This document shows, piece after piece, positions 17,671-26,321 of a stretch of 33,361 bases of DNA. Origin of the DNA: an uncultured Verrucomicrobiota bacterium (lineage in GTDB: Bacteria > Verrucomicrobiota > Kiritimatiellia > RFP12 > UBA1067); contig CAMAHK010000015.1 of assembly GCA_945834475.1 (NCBI GenBank), positions 1 through 33,361 on the forward strand. The letters run 5' to 3'. Both the position numbers and the translations under genes were made by a program. The number at the start of each line of letters is the position of its first letter. The first letter of the stretch is position 1. The notes beneath the pieces were generated by a model. The model saw only the letters and a program-made list of their open reading frames with translations. It had not been told where the DNA came from and ran no database searches.

Positions 17671-18018
17671 TCAAGCACCCTTCGCAATCTCGACGATCGC
17701 CTTGAAGCCCGCGGGATCCTGAATCGCGATCTCGGAGAGCATCTTGCGGTTCAGCGTGACGCCCGCCTTGATGAGGCCGGCGATGAGCTTCGAGTAACTG
17801 ATGCCCTCGGCGCGGGACGCCGCGTTGACACGGGCGATCCAGAGCTGACGGAAGTCGCGCTTCTTGAGCTTGCGGTGCTCCGTCGAGAGACGCATCGCGC
17901 GATCGACAGCCTCGGTCGCGGTACGGAAGAGTTTGGAACGCGCACCATAAAAGCCCTTCGCCAGTTCAAGGCGGCGGCGGCGACGTTCGCGGGAAGCGGG
18001 AGCATTCGTAACACGCAT
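17671..18018 (-). CDS. rplT: 50S ribosomal protein L20
   Basis: MRVTNAPASRERRRRRLELAKGFYGARSKLFRTATEAVDRAM...DFRQLWIARVNAASR. Confidence 0.98.
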   Translation of the reverse strand: MRVTNAPASRERRRRRLELAKGFYGARSKLFRTATEAVDRAMRLSTEHRKLKKRDFRQLWIARVNAASRAEGISYSKLIAGLIKAGVTLNRKMLSEIAIQDPAGFKAIVEIAKGA

Positions 18019-18039
18019 GGTATTCTATCTCCTTCTTAA

Positions 18040-18240
18040 TTAGCGACCCTGGAGCGCACGCGCGTAGGTCTTGGTGACTTGGAGGGACTCGACGGCCGTC
18101 GTGCCGTTGAGGCGGTTCTTGCGGGAACGCGTCTTACCATTGTTGAGGTGCGCGTGACCGCCCTGCGAGCGAAGGACCTTGCCGCCCTTCGAGAGGTGCA
18201 TGCGCTTAACCGCGCACTTCTTCGTTTTCATCTTAGGCAT
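18040..18240 (-). CDS. rpmI: 50S ribosomal protein L35
   Basis: MPKMKTKKCAVKRMHLSKGGKVLRSQGGHAHLNNGKTRSRKNRLNG. Confidence 0.96.
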   Translation of the reverse strand: MPKMKTKKCAVKRMHLSKGGKVLRSQGGHAHLNNGKTRSRKNRLNGTTAVESLQVTKTYARALQGR

Positions 18241-18267
18241 TTTCGTTTTCCTTTCTTTCCTTACCGT

Positions 18268-18292
18268 TCGGGCAGCCTGAGAAAGAGCCCGA
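18268..18292 (-). promoter_or_regulatory. 5' leader hairpin upstream of rpmI-rplT
   Basis: tcgggc...gcccga arms in the leader between promoter and rpmI. Confidence 0.35.
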
Positions 18293-18312
18293 CCCAGATG
18301 GAATGAGTGCGT

Positions 18313-18342
18313 AGTATATCAAAACACGGCAGAATCTGTCAA
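18313..18342 (-). promoter_or_regulatory. Sigma70-like promoter for rpmI-rplT
   Basis: Minus strand TTGACA (18342-18337), 18-nt spacer, TATACT (18318-18313). Confidence 0.7.
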
Positions 18343-18431
18343 ATCACCATCGGAACGCCCTTCAACGCCATTTAACCCTGCCGGAGAATGCGCAAAACGG
18401 TACCGATCGACATGCAGAGGTCCTGAAATGA

Positions 18432-19091
18432 TTAGCCGACATACACGATGTCACTCGGCGGCGGTGCCGCGAAGGTCACGCGCCGGCCGGTCTTCGGATG
18501 CAGAAACGAAAGCTCGACCGCATGCAGGAGCGTGCGATTCGGCTTGCGCCTAAGTCGGCGGTCGGCCGCCGCGTCGCCATAGAGCGGATCGCCGACGAGG
18601 GGATGTCCGAGCTCCTTCGCGTGGATGCGGATCTGGTGCATGCGTCCCGTCTCGATGTCGAAACGCACGAGCGCGACGGGGCCTTGGCAGCCCAAGACCT
18701 CGTAGTGGGAGATCGCACGCAGGTGGTCGCGGCCGATCAGAGAGTCGAGGGTGCCCTTATCTCCGACGCGACAAGAGTGTCGCGTCCCCGCTGCTGTCGC
18801 ATGACACACCGCCAAGTAGGTTTTACGAATGCCCTTGTGCGATTCGAACTGGCGGCGCAGATTGAGATACGCCTCTTGCGTCTTCGCGAAGACCATGACG
18901 CCCGAGGTATCCTGATCAAGGCGATGCACGACGCCGGGACGCGACACCGAGCCGATGCCACGCATCGTGGGACAGTGCGCGACAAGTTCATCGGTAAGCG
19001 CCCCCGTCTCGTGTCCCGGAGCCGGATGCACGATCTGTCCCGCCGGCTTGTCGACGACCAGAATGGACTCATCCTCGAAAAGGAGGGTCAC
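18432..19091 (-). CDS. RluA/RluD-family pseudouridine synthase, no N-terminal S4 domain
   Basis: LLFEDESILVVDKPAGQIVHPAPGH; VHRLDQDTSGVMVFAKT; GRMHQIRIHAKELGHPLVGDPLYG. Confidence 0.93.
   Translation of the reverse strand: MTLLFEDESILVVDKPAGQIVHPAPGHETGALTDELVAHCPTMRGIGSVSRPGVVHRLDQDTSGVMVFAKTQEAYLNLRRQFESHKGIRKTYLAVCHATAAGTRHSCRVGDKGTLDSLIGRDHLRAISHYEVLGCQGPVALVRFDIETGRMHQIRIHAKELGHPLVGDPLYGDAAADRRLRRKPNRTLLHAVELSFLHPKTGRRVTFAAPPPSDIVYVG
18765..18786. repeat. Hairpin repeat family C copy C4, inside the pseudouridine synthase gene
   Basis: gacgcgaca-agag-tgtcgcgtc; encodes GTRHSCRV. Confidence 0.87.
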
Positions 19092-19891
19092 TGTTTCTGT
19101 TGCACGCGACAGGAATGTCGCGTCCCCTTTGCTGCCGCCTCGAACTCTCTAAGGCCTCGCGCACGCAATTTGCAGGCGGGACATTTCCCGCAGCCGGCGC
19201 CGGGGATGCCGTTATAGCAGGTCACGGTCGCGTTCTTGATGACGTTCAAGATGCCGAGCTTCGCGGCGAGCGCCCACTCCTTTGCCTTGGACATCTTGAG
19301 GAACGGCGTCACGATCTTGATCGGGTAGTCGAGCGCGAGGCGAATCGCCTTCTCTTCCGCACGGATAAAGACGCCGCGGCAGTCGGGATAGCCAGAGAAG
19401 TCCGCCTCACTCACACCCGTGTAAACCTCGGTCGCCCCGAGCGTCTTCGCCCACACCGCCGCAAGCTGAAGGAAAATCGCGTTGCGCCCTTCAACGACGG
19501 TATTTGGAGGTTTAAGGTTGGAGGTTGAGGTTGACGGCGGTGGGTCGCGTTTGATTGCAAGCGAGTGGTCGAGGAGCGCGTTGGTCGTCAGGTGCTTGTA
19601 GAAGTCGAGCTTGACGATCTTGTGGAGGATTTTCGTACCGCGGTGCGTCCTCGCCCGCGGCGTGGTAAAGGCCGCCTGTGCAGTGCCGCGGGCGGGGACG
19701 CACCGCGGTACGGAGTTGACCACTTCCGGGATTCGCCTGACCAGCTTCTTCGCGAACTTGGTTTCGATCTGATGGCGCTGGCCATAGGCGAAGGTGATCG
19801 CCGCGACGTTATCGGCTCCGTGCTTCTTGATCGCCAGGGCCAGGCAAGTCGCGGAATCCTGTCCGCCAGAAAGAACAACCACGGCTTTCAT
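19088..19891 (-). CDS. queC: 7-cyano-7-deazaguanine synthase with in-frame repeat insertions
   Basis: MKAVVVLSGGQDSATCLALA; VEGRNAIFLQLAA; CYNGIPGAGCGKCPACKLRARGLREFE. Confidence 0.95.
   Translation of the reverse strand: MKAVVVLSGGQDSATCLALAIKKHGADNVAAITFAYGQRHQIETKFAKKLVRRIPEVVNSVPRCVPARGTAQAAFTTPRARTHRGTKILHKIVKLDFYKHLTTNALLDHSLAIKRDPPPSTSTSNLKPPNTVVEGRNAIFLQLAAVWAKTLGATEVYTGVSEADFSGYPDCRGVFIRAEEKAIRLALDYPIKIVTPFLKMSKAKEWALAAKLGILNVIKNATVTCYNGIPGAGCGKCPACKLRARGLREFEAAAKGTRHSCRVQQKQ
19104..19123. repeat. Hairpin repeat family C copy C5 at the 3' end of queC
   Basis: acgcgaca-ggaa-tgtcgcgt; encodes GTRHSCRV close to the stop. Confidence 0.82.
19506..19534 (-). repeat. 13-nt-period repeat family E copy E3, inside queC
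   Basis: ggaggtttaaggttggaggttgaggttga; encodes STSTSNLKPP. Confidence 0.8.
19634..19713. repeat. Inverted pair of family B hairpins (B3, B4) inside queC
   Basis: cgtaccgcggtgcgtcctcgcccgcggc (19634-19661) and gccgcgggcggggacgcaccgcggtacgg (19685-19713). Confidence 0.9.
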
Positions 19892-19899
19892 CGTCCGTC

Positions 19900-19930
19900 T
19901 CAACCTCAACCTTCGACCTCAACCTCATCC
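19900..19930 (+). repeat. Family E copy E4 in the recA-queC intergenic gap, opposite orientation
   Basis: tcaacctcaaccttcgacctcaacctcatcc. Confidence 0.75.
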
Positions 19931-19933
19931 AAC

Positions 19934-20953
19934 TCATTTCTTCTTCGCCAGGGCCGGATTGACCGGTGTCGTCTTGACGAGGTCGACGATCTGCTGCGTG
20001 ACTTCAGGATTCGCCTTAAGGTACTCAATCGTGGCGAGCGAGCCCTGGGCGAGCTGCTTGTCCTGGAAGCTAAGCCAGCTGCCGCGCTTCTCGATGATGC
20101 CACGCGCGAGACCCGCATCGAGGACCGAGCCCTCGTATGAGATGCCGCAGGTGTAGAGGATGTCGAATTCCGCTTCGGTGAAAGGCGGCGCGACCTTGTT
20201 CTTGACAACCTTGACGCGCGTGCGGTTGCCGACGACCTGTCCGCCGGTATCCTTGATCGCGCCGATGCGCTGGACCTGCAGACGGCAGCTCGCGTAGAAC
20301 TTGAGCGCCTTGCCGCCGGGCGTCGTCTCGGGATTGCCGAACATGACGCCGATCTTCTCGCGGACCTGGTTGGTGAAGATAATGAGCGTCTTCGTCTGCG
20401 CGACGACGGCGGTCAACTTGCGCATCGCCTGGGACATCAGGCGCGCCTGGAGGCCCATGTGGCTGTCGCCCATGTTGCCGTCGATTTCAGCCTGGGGCGT
20501 CAGCGCCGCGACCGAGTCAACGACGATCACGTCGAGCGCACCCGACTTCGCGAGCTGCTCGCAGATCGTGAGCGCCTCTTCGCCGGAGTTCGGCTGTGAG
20601 ACGATGAGGTTGTCGAGATCGACGCCGATCTTCTTCGCATAGCCCGGGTCGAGCGCGTGTTCCGCGTCGATGAACGCCGCGACGCCGCCCGCCTTCTGGG
20701 CGTTCGCGACGCAGTGGAGCGTGAGCGTCGTCTTGCCGGACGATTCCTGTCCGTAGCACTCGACGATGCGGCCACGGGGAAGTCCGCCGACGCCGAGCGC
20801 CATGTCGAGCGAGAGCGCGCCCGTCGAGATCACGGGAACGTCTTCGATTTCCTGATCGCCGAGACGCATGATCGACATCTCGCCGAATTCCTTGCGGATC
20901 TGTGCCATCACCGCGTCGAGCGCGGTATTGCCTGTCTTGGATTCTTTAGCCAT
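19934..20953 (-). CDS. recA: Recombinase A
   Basis: [12 protein letters not shown]-type Walker A ([16 protein letters not shown]); [32 protein letters not shown]. Confidence 0.99.
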   Translation of the reverse strand: MAKESKTGNTALDAVMAQIRKEFGEMSIMRLGDQEIEDVPVISTGALSLDMALGVGGLPRGRIVECYGQESSGKTTLTLHCVANAQKAGGVAAFIDAEHALDPGYAKKIGVDLDNLIVSQPNSGEEALTICEQLAKSGALDVIVVDSVAALTPQAEIDGNMGDSHMGLQARLMSQAMRKLTAVVAQTKTLIIFTNQVREKIGVMFGNPETTPGGKALKFYASCRLQVQRIGAIKDTGGQVVGNRTRVKVVKNKVAPPFTEAEFDILYTCGISYEGSVLDAGLARGIIEKRGSWLSFQDKQLAQGSLATIEYLKANPEVTQQIVDLVKTTPVNPALAKKK

Positions 20954-20988
20954 TTGGATTTGTTCTTTTAAATTTGTTGCTGTTCAGC

Positions 20989-21016
20989 GCCGCGGGCGAG
21001 ACGCACCGCGGTACGG
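20989..21016 (-). repeat. Hairpin repeat family B copy B5, just after the C10 peptidase stop and upstream of recA
   Basis: gccgcgggcgagacgcaccgcggtacgg; CDS stop at 21019-21021. Confidence 0.85.
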
Positions 21017-21018
21017 GG

Positions 21019-24000
21019 TTAGGGGACGAGGCCTTCGGCGGCGGTCGCTTTCCAGAAGAGGTTGCCGTTGATCGGGAGCGTGAGCTCAACCTTCGGTTCG
21101 GTGACCTGCCACTGGAAGTTCGTGACCGGTGCAACACCCTCGATCACAAAGCCGCCGGTGAGGGTGTTCGTCCCGAAGATCGCGTAGTTGCACCACTGGA
21201 CGGCGTTCGTGAACGCGAGCGTCACCTCAGTCTGATCGGCGTTCATCGCGATCTTCGTGAAGACGATCGGCTCCGGCGTCACCGTCTCCGGGCCAGGGCC
21301 GGGACCGGGACCAGGGCCAGGGCCAGGACCGGGCTCAGGCATCTCGCCCATCAGGCTGTAGACTGTGCCGTCCTTCGCCGTGTAGACGCCATCCTTAATC
21401 GCCGTCGACCAGACAACGAGCGCCGTATCCGTCGCATTCGTGACCAGCGCCGCACAAGCCATATCATCCGCGTCGTGGAAGAAAGCCGTGACGCTGTTCG
21501 TGAGCGCCGAGAACTCCCAGCCACGCCAGTCGGAGACCTGCGCGACATAGTTCGTATCCGACCGCTTCGACGCGACGTAGTCACGACCGATCGAACCCGT
21601 CAATGGCGAGACGATCGCAAGCGTCGATTTCTCGTCAACAATAAGGTCAGTCTGATACAGTGGATTGCCGTCTTCATCTTCGTCGAACGAGGTGTTGCCC
21701 TCAATCGTAAAGTTCCCGCCGACAAAGCCCTTCGAACCCTGCTGGAGGAAGACGGCGCCATACGCGGCCGCGCAGTCGTCAATGCTGCCGCCCAGCAGAT
21801 TGACAGTCGATCCATTGTAGGCATAGACCGCCGCACCGCGACCCGATTCGCCCTTGACCTCGTCGATCCACTCGTTATAGCATTCCGTAATTCGAGCACC
21901 GTCGAGCATCGTAAATGTCGAGGCATTCAGAAGGATCGCCGGCGCGTCATGTTTCGCAAAACCCCACTGGTTGGACACAATGGCGTCCACGCCCAAGATC
22001 ACGGAAGCGCCCTTCTCCGCATAGATCGTCGGACCGTCATCTTCGCCGTTGTTTACGTCAATCAAATACCCAAAACCATCCAGCAGAATGTTCGTGAGCG
22101 TCAGTTTGCCGCCGACCACGCGGATTGATCCCTTGCCGCGCATCAGCCACGTTTGCGCCCCCACGTCGGGTCCCGTCGTCAAGGTCACGTCATTCGTCAC
22201 CGTGATGTCCTCGACGAAGGCGTGAAGCGTCGTCAGGATCTCCACCGTCGCATCTTCGGTAATCGACGCAAAGGCCTCCTCGACGGTCTGATACTCGTTT
22301 GTCGTCGCGCCCTGAATGACGCGGACAGAGCCCGGCTCAACCGGATCGGGCAGCTTCTCGCCCCAGACGAGCGTCTGGCCGCTGAATTCCGCGCCAAGTT
22401 CCTCGTGCTTCGTATTGACGAACGCGCGGCGCGTCGCCTCGGTCTCGGCGTCGTTAAACGTAATGCCGTCGGCGACGGTCGCGATCAGTTTGCCTCCCGA
22501 GAGCGCGTCCTTCGTGGAATCTGTAGGCGACTTCGACAGATGATCAATCGGCAGCATCGAACCCGCTTCAAGCGGACCAACGACTTCGAACGGCGTTATC
22601 GTCAGGTCACGACTGAAGACATAGGTCGGCGTATCCACAACGACCTTACCCGAGAGCTCAACTTTCGATTCACCATGCTCGTTGTGAACATAGAGACTCT
22701 GTCCGAACTTCGTGTTGGCCGTGCAGTTCGTGATCGTCGCGCCAAAGAGGTGAAGCGTACCACCATGAACGCTGACGGCGCCGCCGCGTCCCGTGTTGCT
22801 GCTACTGGCCGTGCAGTTCGCGATCCGTGCACCATCCTTGAGCGTCACCTCGCCTGCGAGAAGAGCAATCGCGCCATACGGACAGGGATCCGTCGTGACA
22901 TGGCCTTCGATCGCCGTGCCCGCACCCAACGTCAGCGCGCCGCCGTCGACATGGAAAAGTTCCTGCTGTGCCTTCTCGGCGTTCAGCGATCCCTTGATCG
23001 TCACATTTAACAACTCAAGTTCACTGCCCGTCAGGCAAAGAATCTTATTATTCTTCAGCTTACTTCCTTGTGCGATCGTCATTGTCGGAACGGACATCCC
23101 GTCACCGACAATCGTCACCTTCCGATTCGTGAGTTCAAGTTCATTCGCCAATTCCAAGGACACATCCTTGATCACCCGGATTCCGACGTCGCCTTCTTCC
23201 GGGAAATGGCGCATCAGCGCCGTGAGCGTACGGAAGTTTGTCTGCGAGCCGGGCACTACCAGGCGCACAGCCGCCACATCGTCGGGCACAGGCGCATCAT
23301 AACCCCACACGAAGAATCCGTCTGCCGTCGCGACACCACCCAACTCATCGTTGTCGGGATTGATGAGATGATTCGCACACGCAGCCGCCGTCTCCGGCGC
23401 GCACGAGTAAGTCGCGAACACGTTATTCACCTTATTGCTCGGCGTCAGCACGTAAATCGACTTCGAGATCTCGCCCGCCACGTCAAGACCCGTGATGTCA
23501 TTAACCTTAACCGTGCCAAGATCGACGAGACCCGAGACCGACAGCGTCGCATTCGTCTCGACCGAGATCAGCGGATTGTTGGTTGTCTGGCCGACAAAGC
23601 AGAGATTGGTGAGGGCGAGTTTCATGCCTGTCGGAAGCGTAATCGTCGCATTGTTGACGACGCGGATCACGTTGCTCTCGGCATCGCCCGACGCGTACAC
23701 CATGCAATCGCCGTTCAGTGTCACGGGCTTCTTGAGCGTCGTCGGCCCAAAGACCTCGACAACATCACCCGTCGTCGCCTGACGCAATGCGTAATTGAGC
23801 GATGAATAAGTCTTTTCACCGACACGCACAGAAGGAGACGTCAGTGTCACCTCGTTACCCCAGCTGTTCGTGTCCCTCAAGCCGACGGCCTCGATATCGC
23901 CCTTGAGTTCACCGTCCGCCGAGACAGCCGTCACGTCATAAGTGCCCTCTGGCAGAATCGCCGCCCAGACGCCTGTGGCCGACGAGAGCACGTTCGTCAC

Positions 24001-25311
24001 AACCGTTCCGTTCTGAAAGATCTCAACCTCCGCGTTCTCGAGCGGCGTTCCCTCTTCGTCAATCGCACGACCCGCGAGGACATAACCGTCAACCTCGGGA
24101 AAGATATTGTAGATGATCGTCTCCACCGTGTTCGCATTGTACGTCGTGCCGCCCTGAGTCGCCTGATAGCCGTCGATGTCCGGCAAGTGATACCAAGCAT
24201 CCCCCGAACCACCCCAGCCCATGTTCAAGTGAACGTACGAAATTTCATCGACAAATCCATAACCATCGCCCACAATCGAGTGTCCGCCGAATCTGCCCAA
24301 CTCCGTCTGCTCGCTGATGCCGAGTTGCACGGGCGCACCCGCATCAAGGCAGGAGAAGACATACTTACCCAGTTCGGCATCCGTTGTCGACAGGCCTTTG
24401 CCATCGAACGTGCTCAAAGCACTGGCATAGCCAAACACGGTCTTCAGCGCATCGGCAACATTCGCCGTGATAGCACCGCTACCCTCCTTGGCCCACGACA
24501 TCTCCACGGCAACGCCACAGTCGTACGTCAACTTGCCGATTGCCTCCTTCTGCTCAGTCGTCATACCCGATGTGAGAGTTCCCGGCATCTGGTCCCACGC
24601 ATAAAGGCCCCCCATCGCTTTGCAGACCTTCGCAACCCCGTCAACCTCACAATGCCCTTCAAATGGCGCGACTTCGTCCGTCGGCCAGCAATGGTAGCGC
24701 ATGATCTGTGACATGGCCGTCGCCACGCAACCGCACACGTAGTTGTTCGGCGTAAAGGCATTCTCGCCATGTCCCGACTGGTTCCAGTGCACATCCACCA
24801 ACGGCGCGACACGCACATCGTCAATTCCACTTGCATCCCCTACCGGCGCAACGGCGTAAGCAACGGCCTTGAACATCGGACGGCTACCCGCTGACAGAAG
24901 TCGCGACCATGCCGCACGGCTTTTCGCCGACCTGTACCCCGCTTTGACCGCGCGCGCCTGCGCCGACAGGTCGCGATTGAGAAGCGCCCAGAGCGGCGAG
25001 GCCTTGTCCAACGTCGTCAGATCCTCTTCTCCGGGCAGAATCGCAACAACCGGAGACAACTCGTCATCGCCCGCCGTGATGACCGTGCCGCCACCGGACA
25101 TCTTCACGGCGAAGAACGCCGCGCCGTCCGTCGTCGCGAGCTCGTCGACCTTCTCGACGCGTGTGCCCAAGCGCGTGCCAAGCACCTTGCCGCGCGCGGC
25201 AAAGGCCTGAGCCGCCGCACGGGCTTCAGTCCGCAACACGGGACGCGCCACCGCCTGCGAAACAACGAGCGCCGCTACCGCAAAAAGAATTCCCGAGAGT
25301 TTCAGTTTCAT
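21019..25311 (-). CDS. Secreted C10-family (streptopain-like) cysteine peptidase with large beta-helix/adhesin-like C-terminus
   Basis: Signal peptide; NNYVCGCVATAMSQIMRYHCWP; GGHSIVGDGYG...YVHLNMGWGGSGDAWYHL; GRGGAVSVHGGTLHLFGATITNC and GRGAAVYAYNGSTVNLLGGSI repeats; poly-GP linker. Confidence 0.88.
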   Translation of the reverse strand: MKLKLSGILFAVAALVVSQAVARPVLRTEARAAAQAFAARGKVLGTRLGTRVEKVDELATTDGAAFFAVKMSGGGTVITAGDDELSPVVAILPGEEDLTTLDKASPLWALLNRDLSAQARAVKAGYRSAKSRAAWSRLLSAGSRPMFKAVAYAVAPVGDASGIDDVRVAPLVDVHWNQSGHGENAFTPNNYVCGCVATAMSQIMRYHCWPTDEVAPFEGHCEVDGVAKVCKAMGGLYAWDQMPGTLTSGMTTEQKEAIGKLTYDCGVAVEMSWAKEGSGAITANVADALKTVFGYASALSTFDGKGLSTTDAELGKYVFSCLDAGAPVQLGISEQTELGRFGGHSIVGDGYGFVDEISYVHLNMGWGGSGDAWYHLPDIDGYQATQGGTTYNANTVETIIYNIFPEVDGYVLAGRAIDEEGTPLENAEVEIFQNGTVVTNVLSSATGVWAAILPEGTYDVTAVSADGELKGDIEAVGLRDTNSWGNEVTLTSPSVRVGEKTYSSLNYALRQATTGDVVEVFGPTTLKKPVTLNGDCMVYASGDAESNVIRVVNNATITLPTGMKLALTNLCFVGQTTNNPLISVETNATLSVSGLVDLGTVKVNDITGLDVAGEISKSIYVLTPSNKVNNVFATYSCAPETAAACANHLINPDNDELGGVATADGFFVWGYDAPVPDDVAAVRLVVPGSQTNFRTLTALMRHFPEEGDVGIRVIKDVSLELANELELTNRKVTIVGDGMSVPTMTIAQGSKLKNNKILCLTGSELELLNVTIKGSLNAEKAQQELFHVDGGALTLGAGTAIEGHVTTDPCPYGAIALLAGEVTLKDGARIANCTASSSNTGRGGAVSVHGGTLHLFGATITNCTANTKFGQSLYVHNEHGESKVELSGKVVVDTPTYVFSRDLTITPFEVVGPLEAGSMLPIDHLSKSPTDSTKDALSGGKLIATVADGITFNDAETEATRRAFVNTKHEELGAEFSGQTLVWGEKLPDPVEPGSVRVIQGATTNEYQTVEEAFASITEDATVEILTTLHAFVEDITVTNDVTLTTGPDVGAQTWLMRGKGSIRVVGGKLTLTNILLDGFGYLIDVNNGEDDGPTIYAEKGASVILGVDAIVSNQWGFAKHDAPAILLNASTFTMLDGARITECYNEWIDEVKGESGRGAAVYAYNGSTVNLLGGSIDDCAAAYGAVFLQQGSKGFVGGNFTIEGNTSFDEDEDGNPLYQTDLIVDEKSTLAIVSPLTGSIGRDYVASKRSDTNYVAQVSDWRGWEFSALTNSVTAFFHDADDMACAALVTNATDTALVVWSTAIKDGVYTAKDGTVYSLMGEMPEPGPGPGPGPGPGPGPETVTPEPIVFTKIAMNADQTEVTLAFTNAVQWCNYAIFGTNTLTGGFVIEGVAPVTNFQWQVTEPKVELTLPINGNLFWKATAAEGLVP

Positions 25312-26054
25312 GTCAGTTCCTCGTTCAGGGGATTATACACAGAGTTCAAAAACCATTTCGGTAGCACGTCCGTCGCGCAGTGAAGCGCGAAACCGTCTTC
25401 CGCCGACCAGCTCGCGAGATAGCGCATGTCCGTGCCGCCGTTGTCGAAGAAATAGGCTCGCGACACGTACGGCAGCGCCCGACGCACGTTCGCCAGGGAA
25501 CGCGCGTAACGCGACATAACCTTCTCGGGCGGCACGTCGTGGCCGCCGGCCGCATACCGCGACGCAACACGCGCAAGATTGACGGACGGCTTTTCGGTTG
25601 CCACAAAATACAGATAGGTGCGAAAACCAACCGCCTTCGCAGCTGCGAGCGCGTCGACTTTCGACACATGCGAAAAGACCGTCTCCTGCGAAAAGCTTAA
25701 CCCCGCGGCGATCAGCTCGGCTTGCAGGAAATTCGTCACCAGCGCGACCGTGTAGCTGTTGATGTCGTCGTCGGACGCAAAACGGATGATGTCACCCTCG
25801 GCATGAATCGTTCCGCCCGTGAAGCACTGAATCGTTTCCGGCTGATAGCCGCTCGCCTCGGCGTAGCGCACGAGATGCGCATTCTCTACCGGCAGCGGCG
25901 CACGCGTTGCATGCGACACCTTCACCTCGGCAAAAATGTCGTCCGCATTCAAGCGATGGTAGAAGTTGACGGCATAATCACGCTGCAACCACTCGGTGAG
26001 GGTTGTCTTCCCAGATCCGTTCGGTCCGGCGATTATGCGAAAACGACTCGTCAA
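25308..26054 (-). CDS. Zeta-toxin-like P-loop kinase
   Basis: RIIAGPNGSGKTTLTEWL Walker A; LNADDIFAEV; FSQETVFSHVSKVDALAAAKAVGFRTYLYFVATEKPSVNLARVASRYAAGGHDVPPEKV. Confidence 0.8.
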   Translation of the reverse strand: MTSRFRIIAGPNGSGKTTLTEWLQRDYAVNFYHRLNADDIFAEVKVSHATRAPLPVENAHLVRYAEASGYQPETIQCFTGGTIHAEGDIIRFASDDDINSYTVALVTNFLQAELIAAGLSFSQETVFSHVSKVDALAAAKAVGFRTYLYFVATEKPSVNLARVASRYAAGGHDVPPEKVMSRYARSLANVRRALPYVSRAYFFDNGGTDMRYLASWSAEDGFALHCATDVLPKWFLNSVYNPLNEELT

Positions 26055-26056
26055 AC

Positions 26057-26257
26057 TTATACTTCTTCGATGATTCTTTCGGTTCCGTCAGCTGCCTGTT
26101 CGATGACCTTCCCGTCGCGAATGAACGTGATCGGCAAGCCGAGCGCCTTGAGGCGTCGGATCGCGTCCGCACTCGCAGCCTTGGCCGCAGCGGCTAGACG
26201 CTTGTCCTCATCGGTCATGTCCTCACCGATGCGATATCGAACTTTCTGATTCATCAA
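26057..26257 (-). CDS. Small ORF upstream of the zeta-like kinase, candidate antitoxin
   Basis: 66 aa, charged helical N-terminus; stop 3 nt from the downstream start codon. Confidence 0.6.
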   Translation of the reverse strand: MMNQKVRYRIGEDMTDEDKRLAAAAKAASADAIRRLKALGLPITFIRDGKVIEQAADGTERIIEEV

Positions 26258-26305
26258 CTTTGAATTGTATCAAAAATCCGATGCTTTGTGGCCGAAAAAT
26301 TATGC

Positions 26306-26311
26306 TATAAT
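26306..26311 (+). promoter_or_regulatory. -10 element of the focA-like gene, possibly leaderless
   Basis: tatgcTATAAT; start codon at 26322. Confidence 0.5.
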
Positions 26312-26321
26312 TCGTGCATCT

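Noticed and set aside
21291-21344. Alternating GGGCC(A/G) tract as a dispersed hairpin element
   Set aside because: It encodes a plain GP-rich linker in the C10 peptidase and has no hairpin or similarity to families A-E.
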